From contig CM043951.1 in NCBI GenBank assembly GCA_014529385.2, positions 112,700,469 to 112,764,468 of the forward strand: a stretch of DNA of 64,000 nucleotides, given 5' to 3'. Below the pieces are notes generated by a model. That model searched no databases. It saw only the letters and a list, made by a program, of their open reading frames with translations, and was not told the DNA's origin. Of the stretch, positions 33,892-44,268 are shown piece after piece; positions within the stretch are counted from its first letter, which is position 1, and every line of letters starts with the position of its first letter. The stretch is from Adiantum capillus-veneris. Lineage: Eukaryota > Streptophyta > Polypodiopsida > Polypodiales > Pteridaceae. A program made the translations under genes and the position numbers.

Positions 33892-34404
33892 ATGGCAGAG
33901 ACAGGTGATCGATCAGATTGTGACCTCTCACAGATGCGCGTGTTTGATGGGTCAGACTTTGCGGCATGGAGAGAGTGTATGCTTGATGCATTGACACAGC
34001 GAGGGTTGCATCGACCATTGAGTGGTGATGTAGGTAGACCTTCAAACATGTCTGACGATCAGTGGCAGGAGCTAGAGGAGATGGCACTATCTACGCTCTC
34101 TTTGCACCTTGCGGAATCTGTATATGCTCTTGTTATGTATGAGACTACTTCGAGAGCACTTTGGCGCAGATTACATGATATGTATGATAGATCTGAGTCA
34201 TCACGGACTCGTGTGAGACATGTACATTCACGAGCACGCCGACAGGTAACATGTTGGTATTGTGGTCATTCTGGACACGTTAGATGGCGCTGTTTTCGTC
34301 GTATGCGACATCGTAGGAGACATGGCAGTCTCCGAGATGTATGTAGTGATGCCATGGACTCAGTTGCTTTGACAGTTGAGGCATGTAGTGTCGGAGTATA
34401 CTAG
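33892..34404 (+). CDS. Copia gag, internally shortened
   Basis: ATG at 33892 gives MAETGDRSDCDLSQM, then FDGSDFAAWRECMLDAL, the usual Copia gag opening, and LHLAESVYALV..TTSRALWRRLHDMY. A jump after SRTRVRHVHSR leads directly to the zinc knuckle CWYCGHSGHVRWRC. The middle of gag has therefore been removed while the frame was kept. It ends at TAG 34402-34404. The pol-like frame starts in +1 just upstream (SVALTVEA continues as LRHVVSEYTSD), so one frameshift separates them. The product would still be a small RNA-binding gag. Confidence 0.75.
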   Translation: MAETGDRSDCDLSQMRVFDGSDFAAWRECMLDALTQRGLHRPLSGDVGRPSNMSDDQWQELEEMALSTLSLHLAESVYALVMYETTSRALWRRLHDMYDRSESSRTRVRHVHSRARRQVTCWYCGHSGHVRWRCFRRMRHRRRHGSLRDVCSDAMDSVALTVEACSVGVY

Positions 34405-35719
34405 TGACGGGGATGTCACTTTTACCTCGAGCTATGCACGAGATGCTATACATGTGGATAGTGCACTCCCTTCGCAGTGGTTGCTAGACGCAGATGCTAT
34501 GTTTCATGTCACGTCGCATCGTGCATGGTTTTGTAGCTATTCTAGCGGGATGCTTGGCAGTGTACGTTTGACCGATGGATCGGTGCATGCGATAGCAGGT
34601 GCAGGAGATGTGAGACTGTCATTACCGAGTGGTGCATCTTACTTGTTACGACATGTGCGCTATGTACCAGATTTGACAGTGAGTTTGATCTCGATTGGTC
34701 AGCTTAGAGATTGTGGATGTCAGATTTCGCTAGGAGAGCGAGATTTTGTGATGCATTTGGGTTCGCTAGTGATTGCGAGAGGTGCCAGGAGTGGTACAGG
34801 TTACCCATTGCATGTGGATCACGCGAGAGACGGTGTTGTCTCTGTGATCATGCAACCAGGTAGAGAGCGAGAGAGCAGGCGAGTCTCTTTTGCTTGTGGG
34901 TTGCAGGATGCTTTGCATGGAGTGCAGAGTAGTGAGCTCGTTGTGCACACAGTTGGGGCACGACTTGAGCAGTCACACAGAGAGGTGACAGAGTCAAACA
35001 CGCATGCTTTGCTAGTGACTGAGCAAAGTAGAGAGTCAGTTGTGCGAGATACTTCTATGCAGGATAGACAGGTAGAGCGGTCTTGCTCTAGTGAGTCACG
35101 ACAGGAGGACGTTGTGCAAGAGTCTATGCATATTGAGTTAGAGCATGAGAGCTCTAGTGAGTCACAGCAGATTGAGTGGTCATGTTTGCAGTGGATGATT
35201 GCAGAGGAGGCTGAGATGTCAGGTATTATGCAGTCATTCCTTTCTATGCTCGACAGTGAGCATGGGGACATAGTTGTGCAGGATATGTCTTCCAGCAGAC
35301 ACCTAGAGCAGCTGGTTTGCTCTGAGGTTGCACGACAGGTTGATGCGTCTTTTGCGGATAGTCAGGAGATGCATGTGACTGACACGCCTTGTCAGTCAGA
35401 GATGCCTATTGCCAGGGATATATATGTTGATGTATGCTCCGTAGAGCTAGCAGGGCCCGCTAGCATTGCATCGGCATTCGGTGGTCTCATGTATGAGATG
35501 TTGATCTTGAGACCGGATATCGTAGCTGCAGTGGGAGCATTTGCAGTTGGGGTTGTCAGTCGTTTGTTGACTGATGATGGCATAGTGCACGAGGGAGATA
35601 TGCAGGTATTGCGTACATACTTGCAGTACGTGTGCGGTACGTCTGGTGGTGTATGGACTTACACGGGAGCAGGACAGCCGGATGCACACGATCACAGCCA
35701 GCCAGTGGGCATCGGTTGA
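34376..35719 (+). CDS. Copia protease joined to RT remnant through a Ser/Glu-rich segment, open
   Basis: About 447 codons without a stop. N-part: Copia protease with WLLDADAMFHVTSHRAWF (the usual LDSGAS reads LDADAM, so the catalytic Asp stays but Ser-Gly is lost). VRLTDGSVHAIAGAGDV and LLRHVRYVPDLTVSLISI follow. Integrase and the front of RT are absent. Instead comes a Ser/Glu/Gln-rich stretch with SSESRQE and SSSESQQ repeats. The end matches the RT C-terminus: ASAFGGLMYEM..RPDIVAAVGAFAVGVVSRLL..VLRTYLQYVCGT. RNase H is missing. It is probably a deletion product whose frame survived, and translation into a protein is possible but unproven. No methionine start is obvious; the frame begins TTG. 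Confidence 0.7.
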   Translation: MRHVVSEYTSDGDVTFTSSYARDAIHVDSALPSQWLLDADAMFHVTSHRAWFCSYSSGMLGSVRLTDGSVHAIAGAGDVRLSLPSGASYLLRHVRYVPDLTVSLISIGQLRDCGCQISLGERDFVMHLGSLVIARGARSGTGYPLHVDHARDGVVSVIMQPGRERESRRVSFACGLQDALHGVQSSELVVHTVGARLEQSHREVTESNTHALLVTEQSRESVVRDTSMQDRQVERSCSSESRQEDVVQESMHIELEHESSSESQQIEWSCLQWMIAEEAEMSGIMQSFLSMLDSEHGDIVVQDMSSSRHLEQLVCSEVARQVDASFADSQEMHVTDTPCQSEMPIARDIYVDVCSVELAGPASIASAFGGLMYEMLILRPDIVAAVGAFAVGVVSRLLTDDGIVHEGDMQVLRTYLQYVCGTSGGVWTYTGAGQPDAHDHSQPVGIG

Positions 35720-35786
35720 GAGCGGTTTTCTCTCGCCTTTTGTAGTCTTTAGACTAGGTTCTCTTGCTTAAAGGCACAGTCGCCTT

Positions 35787-35798
35787 TAAGTGGGAGGT
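35787..35798 (+). other. Polypurine tract of Copia element 2
   Basis: TTAAGTGGGAGGT before the 3' LTR. An AAAGGC..GCCTTT inverted repeat lies just upstream (35770-35787). Confidence 0.85.
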
Positions 35799-35987
35799 TG
35801 TTGGGGTATAGGCGTATGTGCCTTGCCCGGCCGCCCAGAGTCTGGGCGCCCACTGACTTGTATACCTTATACATAGCATAAGTGTATAGGGGGCTGCTCA
35901 CTCTTTGGAGTCTCCCCACCCACATCGTGTGTGTGTCTCCTTCTCTCTCTCTCACTCTCCGTCTGTGGTGCTCCCCGATCCCCTTCA
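35799..35987 (+). repeat. 3' LTR of Copia element 2
   Basis: 189 bp, differing from the 5' LTR by one substitution near 35814 and one GT unit, so the insertion is comparatively young. Confidence 0.92.
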
Positions 35988-36643
35988 CCCCTTTCCCCTT
36001 TGAGAGAGAGGACTTGATAAATGCAAAAACAAATAGGTAATTCAAGTAATTTATCATTGGACCCCTTTGAAGCTTAGCCAATAGGCTTCAAGCAACACAT
36101 GAAGGTAACATGGGTAGGGACGTGACATGTGTCCTTGCTGCCTCTTCAAGTTGGGGCTTCCCTTGTGTGTGTGAGTGTGTGTTCTCTATCTAATCCCTAG
36201 GAAAAGGGCTCGCCCCCCCTCTTGTAGGGATGCTTTTGACTTTAGGTGTTCAAGCACCTTACTCACCAAGCATGAAAAAGCACTTGAACTAGGGGGTATT
36301 CCCACAAGCATCTCAGGCAAGCATGTCAAGGCACATCAAGCACCTTAATCAAGCGGCAAGTCAAACACCTCAAGCATGGAGCAAGTCAAGCACCTTAATC
36401 AAACACCTCAAGCACGACAAGCACCTCGAGCTTGGGCCGGGTTCCCACCTCAAGCTCAACCCTAGCTTACCTAAGGTCAAAGTACTTTTACACACATTAT
36501 TGGAGTTCTTCAATGAATCTAACCCTAAGGTCTTATGATCCATTGGTTAGCCTTGCTCTTTGATAGACCATCTCCCATTTGGGCCCCTTTACTATGGGCC
36601 CCGTGTTGAGATAGATCTATAAGCACATATCTATGTCTTAACA

Positions 36644-36927
36644 CTTGTTCCCGTTTATTCTCCCACATCAAGTGATCAATTTAATATGAGAAAATCATTT
36701 GGGTTGGTTAGATATTAGATGTTATGACATTACCTCTCTCTTGAGATCATAGTCGTCCTCGACTATGAGGTAGAAGAGATAAAGCCTTAGTCATTAGTCA
36801 ATCGTACTTAGCTGGTAGAGGATCCCTTTTTACCCTACGCCATCTTTTCAAGATGGATGACTAATCCATTTGGTGCTTGGGAGTCATAGATGCCACAAGC
36901 ATGTCTGCTCTTTAGTCCATTTCATTT
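36644..36927 (-). other. Family X 3' internal end with polypurine-type tract
   Basis: Matches 57982-58262, the stretch adjoining LTR copy 3. On the - strand GTGGGAGAATAAACGGGAAC lies next to the LTR start. The match stops at TTTAGTCCATTTCATT (36911-36926), where an inverted LTR fragment begins: a rearrangement breakpoint. Confidence 0.75.
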
Positions 36928-36930
36928 CCC

Positions 36931-37612
36931 AAACACTCTCATTGTGTACTATGCAAAGTGCAAGAGCTCCCTCTCCTTCTCCAAGCAAGTAGAGGTTGAG
37001 AGCCTACACCAAGACTCTTGGCTATGGAGTGCAAATCCAACCAAGAGTCATGCTTCAATGCTCAAGCTTTCCATCTCCTTCTTCTTCATTACTATGCTAT
37101 TATGTATGCTAGCACAAGAGTTATGATAAGTGAGGAACTAGTTTTTTCTCCTATGAAATGTTTCTTCTTCCTCTTCCCTACCCTCATTCCCTGCTAGCTC
37201 TCTCCACCTTCGAAGGTGTTTGAGGTCTTGGGACTGAGGCTTGGGATAGTTAAAGGTTTCTTCAAGTTTATGTTATGTTTGTGATGCATGAAGATTTCCA
37301 TCTTCATTGCATCACCTTGGTCACAAGGAACACAAAGAATGTATTGTAACAAGTCTCTCTTAATGGGAGAAATCATAATACAATTGCCTATTGGAGGGGG
37401 GACCGGATCCACATAAATCCGGTCCTCAATTGTTGTCATGTTCTCTAAATTCTCTCTCTTGCAAAAAGTATTGTTCATGCCAAGTTAACTAATTGCTATG
37501 ATTATGTTTCTATCTTCAATTATGTCTACCCGCTATGCTCACAAATTTATTTCTCAAAAGTATTCTCATTAATTTTCGCTACTCTCAAGTTGAATAGGCT
37601 AATTCCATTGCA
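36931..37612 (+). repeat. LTR X copy 2, inverted and 5'-truncated
   Basis: Reverse complement of 31457-32124 in content. It starts mid-LTR at AAACACTCTC and ends CCATTGCA. It is a usable 5' LTR end for the + strand gag that follows, but its U3 start is missing. Confidence 0.85.
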
Positions 37613-37631
37613 TTGGTATCAGAGCATTTGG
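37613..37631 (+). other. Primer binding site, family X (+)
   Basis: TTGGTATCAGAGCATTTGG directly after the LTR; the mirror copy is at 56365-56383. Confidence 0.9.
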
Positions 37632-38026
37632 TTTCTCTTTTCTTGCTTAAGAAGAGAGGTCCTTAAGTATTCTATAAATGGTTGATGTTGTTAATTATAA
37701 TAGGGTAAGTGGAACTGGGATCTAATATCGGTTTTGTTAAGCCCACTATGTGGGGGATGGTGCACACCTCGGGAGCTTTGGACTTAATAATGGAGTCTTT
37801 TTAGACTTGCCAACGGCTTTACCATTATTGAGCCATAAGAAGTCCAAAAGGAGCTAGCCCTTGGCAACTCTGCTATGTTAGACCTACTCCTCTACTCTCT
37901 CTAATTAACCACTTTGAGCCGTGGGTGTAGATACTTAAGAGCCGATTTTCAAAGGCTAAGAGGAGTGGCAACTAAGGTTTTGAATTGCCAAAGCATACAC
38001 TAAGTATATACATAAATTTTGTTAAC
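37632..38026 (+). other. Leader of family X (+ copy)
   Basis: Non-coding 5' leader between primer site and gag. The same sequence in inverse lies at 44269-44364 plus 56062-56364, where the Tat-like element splits it. Confidence 0.8.
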
Positions 38027-39364
38027 ATGGCTGACAATAATCAAGAGAGTAGAATGAACATTGATAGCTTTGATTTTGCACATGAAGGTGCTAATGATGA
38101 TGCTCCCATGTTTGTGAATTATCTGGTGACTAGGTTGCAACAAGCTATGGGCAACCCTACTTTGCAAGCCGAAGTTACTCAACAACTTCGTGCCTATGGA
38201 ATTTCCCTTCCTCTCAAAGAGGAGAGAGAGCTTAGGAGGCCTCTTGAAGAGACCCCCAAAAGAAGACTCTCTCTCATTCGAGAGGAGGAATCCAGAGAGA
38301 AAGAAAGCAATGAAAGTCTAAGTTCTTCTGAATATGTGGCTCCACGAAGATGGCGGTCTAGATGATCGCCTACTCCTCCCAAGAGGAAAAGAGCAACCCA
38401 TAGTCCTTCTCCTCATCACTCTGAAAGGCAAGAGAGGAAACAAAGGAAGAAAAGGGCTAGGAAGAGGTCACCCTCTTCTCCTTCTTCTTCACCTTCCTCC
38501 TCTTTCGATGAAAGTTATGGCTATTCTCCTAGAGAATACAAGAGGGGAAGACATCGCAAATCATTTCCTGCATGGCGAAGGTCACAAAAGCTAAAGAAGT
38601 TCAAGGAGGGAGGAAAGAGTATCTCTTTTCTCACCTACGATGGCACCTTTGGTGCTACTGCAAAGTGTTGGCCTTCATCCAGCAATTTGATGCGGCCTTT
38701 GGGGACGAGGGTTTCACAGAGTCCTCCAAGCTACGCCATGTAGCTATACACTTCCAAAAATCAGCTCCTCAATGGTGGGCTAGCCTTCGTGGCAATGGAG
38801 AAGCCCCAAAGACATGGAAAACTCTACGAGTTTCCATCATGACGCAATTTCTTCCAAGTGATACTAAAGATAAAGTTCTTACCGAATGGCGCGGCTTGAA
38901 GCTTCTCTCTCATGAGTCTATCAACAAGTATGTAGACAAGTTTTGGGATTTACATCTCAAAGCTACTGTCTTTCAAAAGATAGACTTTGCTGAGCAAAGA
39001 TAGCAATTTTGTGCGGGATTACCTGAAGAGATGGCTGAATACATCAACTCTCAACGGCCCGGTACTATTACCGAAGTAATCCACCACACCATGATTGCTT
39101 CACACATCAATTTCCATCAAGGGGCTAGACGTAATGTCAAGCCCATGGAAAACAAAGATAAAAATGATGCAAAGGGGAAAACCAATGCTCAAAACAATTC
39201 CCAAGTCACTTCCAACAACAACAACAACAACAACAACAATCGGTCCAAGGAGAAGGGAGTTTACAAAGGTAAAAACAAACTCTCTCCTGAAGAGCTTGAA
39301 GATTTTCGCAAGGACCATGAGTGTTTCAAGTGTGGTGAGCAAGGACATGGCTATCGTTCTTGCC
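38027..39364 (+). pseudogene. Chromovirus gag, palindrome 1 left arm
   Basis: ATG (MADNNQESRMNIDSFDF) at 38027 begins a gag with an Arg/Ser-rich early part (TPKRRLSLIREEESREKE). One TGA follows RRWRSR (CGA in the 41560 copy). The capsid part lies in another frame because of a frameshift shared by all four copies (AKVLAFIQQFD expected at about 38664). It includes QWWASLRG, MTQFLPSDTKDKVLTEWRG and SINKYVDKFWDLHLKA. After a stop at 39001 come EEMAEYINSQRPGTITEVIH, a poly-Asn run and the zinc knuckle CFKCGEQGHGYRSC. Family X gag would form the particle; here it is broken. Confidence 0.85.
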
Positions 39365-39407
39365 GCAATGAGACTTAAAGCATACTCATTGCGAGTATTC
39401 TTCTTGG

Positions 39408-40745
39408 GGCAAGAACGATAGCCATGTCCTTGCTCCCCACACTTGAAACACTCATGGTCCTTGCGAAAAGCTTCAAGCTCTTCAGGAGAGAGTTTGTTTT
39501 TACCTTTGTAAACTCCCTTCTCCTTGGACCGATTGTTGTTGTTGTTGTTGTTGTTGTTGGAAGTGACTTGGGAATTGTTTTGAGCATTGGTTTTCCCCTT
39601 TGCATCATTTTTATCTTTGTTTTCCATGGGCTTGACATTACGTCTAGCCCCTTGATGGAAATTGATGTGTGAAGCAATCATGGTGTGGTGGATTACTTCG
39701 GTAATAGTACCGGGCCGTTGAGAGTTGATGTATTCAGCCATCTCTTCAGGTAATCCCGCACAAAATTGCTATCTTTGCTCAGCAAAGTCTATCTTTTGAA
39801 AGACAGTAGCTTTGAGATGTAAATCCCAAAACTTGTCTACATACTTGTTGATAGACTCATGAGAGAGAAGCTTCAAGCCGCGCCATTCGGTAAGAACTTT
39901 ATCTTTAGTATCACTTGGAAGAAATTGCGTCATGATGGAAACTCGTAGAGTTTTCCATGTCTTTGGGGCTTCTCCATTGCCACGAAGGCTAGCCCACCAT
40001 TGAGGAGCTGATTTTTGGAAGTGTATAGCTACATGGCGTAGCTTGGAGGACTCTGTGAAGCCCTCGTCCCCAAAGGCCGCATCAAATTGCTGGATGAAGG
40101 CCAACACTTTGCGGTAGCACCAAAGGTGCCATCGTAGGTGAGAAAAGAGATACTCTTTCCTCCCTCCTTGAACTTCTTTAGCTTTTGTGACCTTCGCCAT
40201 GCAGGAAATGATTTGCGATGTCCTCCCCTCTTGTATTCTCTAGGAGAATAGCCATAACTTTCATCAAAAGAGGAGGAAGGTGAAGAAGAAGGAGAAAAGG
40301 GTGACCTCTTCCTAGCCCTTTTCTTCCTTTGTTTCCTCTCTTGCCTTTCAGAGTGATGAGGAGAAGGACTATGGGTTGCTCTTTTCCTCTTGGGAGGAGT
40401 AGGCGATCATCTAGACCACCATCTTCGTGGAGCCACATATTCAGAAGAACTTAGACTTTCATTGCTTTCTTTCTCTCTGGATTCCTCCTCTCGAATGAGA
40501 GAGAGTCTTCTTTTGGGGGTCTCTTCAAGAGGCCTCCTAAGTTCTCTCTCCTCTTTGAGAGGACGGGAAATTCCATAGGCACGAAGTTGTTGAGTAACTT
40601 CGGCTTGTAAAGTAGGGTTACCCATAGCTTGTTGCAACCTAGTCACCAGATAATTCACAAACATCGGAGCATCATCATTAGCACCTTCATGTGCAAAATC
40701 AAAGCTATCAATGTTCATTCTACTCTCTTGATTATTGTCAGCCAT
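39408..40745 (-). pseudogene. Chromovirus gag, palindrome 1 right arm
   Basis: Same gag on the - strand, ATG at 40745. It carries the same shared frameshift and the TGA after RWWSR. Beyond the zinc knuckle it continues into the loop as PKKNTRNEYALSL, the natural downstream gag sequence, so this arm is the longer original copy. Its leader is cut off two bases before the expected AACAAAAT, where foreign LTR sequence begins. Confidence 0.85.
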
Positions 40746-40752
40746 GTTATTG

Positions 40753-41507
40753 TCCTACCTGGATACTCTTATTGTAAATATCCAATTCCATTTGTAAATC
40801 AATAAAAATACTAACTCTAGTAATTTACTAACACTAACCTAGTATGAAAAGTCCTATCACCTCCACTTCTCTCCTCTCTCTTTTCTTCATCTATCCCCAC
40901 CAACTTCTTGATAATTCCAAGCAAAAGAAATTAGATAAGTGCTGAAAATCTAACCCAACCATGGTTAGAGGAGTAGCCCTAGCCCTCAAAATTGCTTTAA
41001 AAGGAGGGTGTAGCTAGCACAAAAAGGGGGGAGCCATAAGCAAGAGCACTATGCTATAGCTTGAGAAGCCAAGCTCAACCTCTCTAGAGGGAGCTCTTGA
41101 GAGGAACCTCATTGTCGTATGCTTGTGCATGTGTTGTAATAGGGGTGATTAGCATGGGAACTCTATGCCATTGTAAGAGAGAGAGCAATCATTCAATTGA
41201 GAGTGGAAAATCTATCATTCCTCCTACTAGTGTAAGCCCAACATTTGTTGAATCAAGGAGGGTGGATTTGGACTAAGCTTGGATACTTTGTCTCTCTTCC
41301 AACGTGAAGTAATGGAAAACAATGATGTGTAAGTGTCTTGGTGATATTTTTAGTTCTTGATAGCTTGTGTCTGGGTGTTTTCATCAATTTAGCCATAAAT
41401 CCCACATATTGTAAGAGGGTGACAGGGTGGAGAGGACCCCCTGGCCTTAAGACACTGATTGGGGTGGCTTTTCTTGTGATGTGTCGTGGTGAAATTTACT
41501 CAAGCTA
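40753..41507 (+). repeat. Fragment of the Tat-like LTR between the two palindromes
   Basis: Matches 45849-46602 and 54935-55686 closely, including the TATA region (here TTTAAAAGG instead of TATAAAAGG). It is an internal LTR piece without LTR ends. Its right junction shares CTA with family X sequence, suggesting microhomology joining. Confidence 0.88.
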
Positions 41508-41559
41508 AGGTTTTGAATTGCCAAAGCATACACTAAGTATATACATAAATTTTGTTAAC

Positions 41560-42897
41560 ATGGCTGACAATAATCAAGAGAGTAGAATGAACATTGATAG
41601 CTTTGATTTTGCACATGAAGGTGCTAATGATGATGCTCCGATGTTTGTGAATTATCTGGTGACTAGGTTGCAACAAGCTATGGGCAACCCTACTTTGCAA
41701 GCCGAAGTTACTCAACAACTTCGTGCCTATGGAATTTCCCTTCCTCTCAAAGAGGAGAGAGAGCTTAGGAGGCCTCTTGAAGAGACCCCCAAAAGAAGAC
41801 TCTCTCTCATTCGAGAGGAGGAATCCAGAGAGAAAGAAAGCAATGAAAGTCTAAGTTCTTCTGAATATGTGGCTCCACGAAGACGGCGGTCTAGACGATC
41901 GCCTACTCCTCCCAAGAGGAAAAGAGCAACCCATAGTCCTTCTCCTCATCACTCTGAAAGGAAAGAGAGGAAACAAAGGAAGAAAAGGGCTAGGAAGAGG
42001 TCACCCTCTTCTCCTTCTTCTTCACCTTCCTCCTCTTTCGATGAAAGTTATGGCTATTCTCCTAAAGAATACAAGAGGGGAGGACATCGCAAATCATTTC
42101 CTGCATGGCGAAGGTCACAAAAGCTAAAGAAGTTCAAGGAGGGAGGAAAGAGTATCTCTTTTCTCACCTACGATGGCACCTTTGGTGCTACCGCAAAGTG
42201 TTGGCCTTCATCCAGCAATTTGATGCGGCCTTTGGGGACGAGGGCTTCACAGAGTCCTCCAAGCTACGCCATGTAGCTATACACTTCCAAAAATCAGCTC
42301 CTCAATGGTGGGCTAGCCTTCGTGGCAATGGAGAAGCCCCAAAGACATGGAAAACTCTACGAGTTTCCATCATGACGCAATTTCTTCCAAGTGATACTAA
42401 AGATAAAGTTCTTACCGAATGGCACGGCTTGAAGCTTCTCTCTCATGAGTCTATCAACAAGTATGTAGACAAGTTTTGGGATTTACATCTCAAAGCTACT
42501 GTCTTTCAAAAGATAGACTTTGCCGAGCAAAGATAGCAATTTTGTGCGGGATTACCTGAAGAGATGGCTGAATACATCAACTCTCAACGGCCCGGTACTA
42601 TTACCGAAGTAATCCACCACACCATGATTGCTTCACACATCAATTTCCATCAAGGGGCTAGACGTAATGTCAAGCCCATGGAAAACAAAGATAAAAATGA
42701 TGCAAAGGGGAAAACCAATGCTCAAAACAATTCCCAAGTCACTTCCAACAACAACAACAACAACAACAATAATCGGTCCAAGGAGAAGGGAGTTTACAAA
42801 CGTAAAAACAAACTCTCTCCTGAAGAGCTTGAAGCTTTTCGCAAGGACCATGAGTGTTTCAAGTGTGGGGAGCAAGGACATGGCTATCGTTCTTGCC
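41560..42897 (+). pseudogene. Chromovirus gag, palindrome 2 left arm
   Basis: The best-preserved copy: RRRRSRRSPTPPKRKR has CGA where the other three have TGA, so 41560-42276 is open. The shared frameshift then moves the capsid part to 42105-42536, and the zinc-knuckle part lies at 42564-42930. The frame runs through the loop as CPKKNTRNEYALSLIAART before entering antisense sequence. Confidence 0.85.
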
Positions 42898-42940
42898 CCA
42901 AGAAGAATACTCGCAATGAGTATGCTTTAAGTCTCATTGC

Positions 42941-44268
42941 GGCAAGAACGATAGCCATGTCCTTGCTCACCACACTTGAAACACTCATGGTCCTTGCGAA
43001 AATCTTCAAGCTCTTCAGGAGAGAGTTTGTTTTTACCTTTGTAAACTCCCTTCTCCTTGGACCGATTGTTGTTGTTGTTGTTGTTGGAAGTGACTTGGGA
43101 ATTGTTTTGAGCATTAGTTTTCCCCTTTGCATCATTTTTATCTTTGCTTTCCATGGGCTTGACATTACGTCTAGCCCCTTGATGGAAATTGCTGCGTGAA
43201 GCAACCATGGTGTGGTGGATTAATTCGGTAATAGTACCGGGCCGTTGAGAGTTGATGTATTCGGCCATCTCTTCAGGTAATCCCACACAGAATTGCTATC
43301 TTTGCTCGTCAAAGTCTATCTTTTGAAAGACAATAGCTTTGAGATGTAAATCCCAAAACTTGTCTACATGTTGATAGACTCATGAGAGAGAAGCTTCAAG
43401 CCGCGCCATTCGGTAAGAACTTTATCTTTAGTATCACTTGGAAGAAATTGCTTCATGATGGAAACTCATAGAATTTTCCATGCCTTTGGGGCTTCTCCAT
43501 TGCCACGAAGGCTAGCCCACCATAGACGAGCTTATTTTTGGACGTGCATAGCTACATGGCATAGCTTGGAGGACTCTGTGAAGCCCTCGTCCCCAAAGGC
43601 CGCATCAAATTGCTGGATGAAGGCCAACACTTTGCGGTAGCACCAAAGGTGCCATCGTAGGTGAGAAAAGAGATACTCTTTCCTCCCTCCTTGAACTTCT
43701 TTAGCTTTTGTGACCTTCGCCATGCAGGAAATGATTTGCGATGTCCTCCCCTCTTGTATTCTCTAGGAGAATAGCCATAACTTTCATCGAAAGAGGAGGA
43801 AGGTGAAGAAGAAGGAGAAGAGGGTGACCTCTTCCTAGCCCTTTTCTTCCTTTGTTTCCTCTCTTGCCTTTCAGAGTGATGAGGAGAAGGACTATGGGTT
43901 GCTCTTTTCCTCTTGGGAGGAGTAGGCGATCATCTAGACCGCCATCTTTGTGGAGCCACATATTCAGAAGAACTTAGACTTTCATTGCTTTCTTTCTCTC
44001 TGGATTCCTCCTCTCGAATGAGAGAGAGTCTTCTTTTGGGGGTCTCTTCAAGAGGCCTCCTAAGCTCTCTCTCCTCTTTGAGAGGAAGGGAAATTCCATA
44101 GGCACGAAGTTGTTGAGTAACTTCGGCTTGCAAAGTAGGGTTGCCCATAGCTTGTTGCAACCTAGTCACCAGATAATTCACAAACATCGGAGCATCATCA
44201 TTAGCACCTTCATGTGCAAAATCAAAGCTATCAATGTTCATTCTACTCTCTTGATTATTGTCAGCCAT
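42941..44268 (-). pseudogene. Chromovirus gag, palindrome 2 right arm
   Basis: ATG at 44268 on the - strand. It is 10 bp shorter than the others through a shorter poly-Asn codon run and small deletions near 43370. It carries TGA after RWRSR and several private substitutions in 43290-43560, so it has aged independently. Confidence 0.85.

Larger units (their letters stand above)
32304..35987 (+). mobile_element. Compact Copia element 2 nested in LTR X
   Basis: Short LTRs of 187 and 189 bp (32304-32490 and 35799-35987) begin TGTTGGGGTATAGG and end CCCCTTCA. CCCCT occurs just before (32299-32303) and just after (35988-35992), a perfect 5-bp duplication. The uninterrupted version of the target is seen at 57335-57350. 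A primer site and purine tract are present. The interior has a 1.4 kb leader, a shortened gag and a long open pol derivative lacking integrase and most of RT. Confidence 0.93.
31457..36643 (-). repeat. LTR of family X (chromovirus), copy 1, split by a Copia insertion
   Basis: 31457-32303 plus 35988-36643 align throughout with 56384-57981. On the - strand it begins TGTTAAGACATAG and ends CCATTACA. At its right edge a - strand purine-rich tract lies in 36644-36670, so this copy is the 3' LTR of a - strand element. About 1.5 kb without the insertion. Confidence 0.85.
38027..40745. repeat. Palindrome 1: inverted gag copies with 43-bp loop
   Basis: Arms 38027-39364 and 39408-40745 are both 1338 bp and complementary with few mismatches. 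The loop 39365-39407 contains its own inverted repeat GCAATGAG...CTCATTGC. Confidence 0.95.

Noticed and set aside
37613-37631. tRNA gene fragments at TGGTATCAGAG sites
   Set aside because: Only the 3' complement of the tRNA is present, directly after LTRs: primer binding sites.
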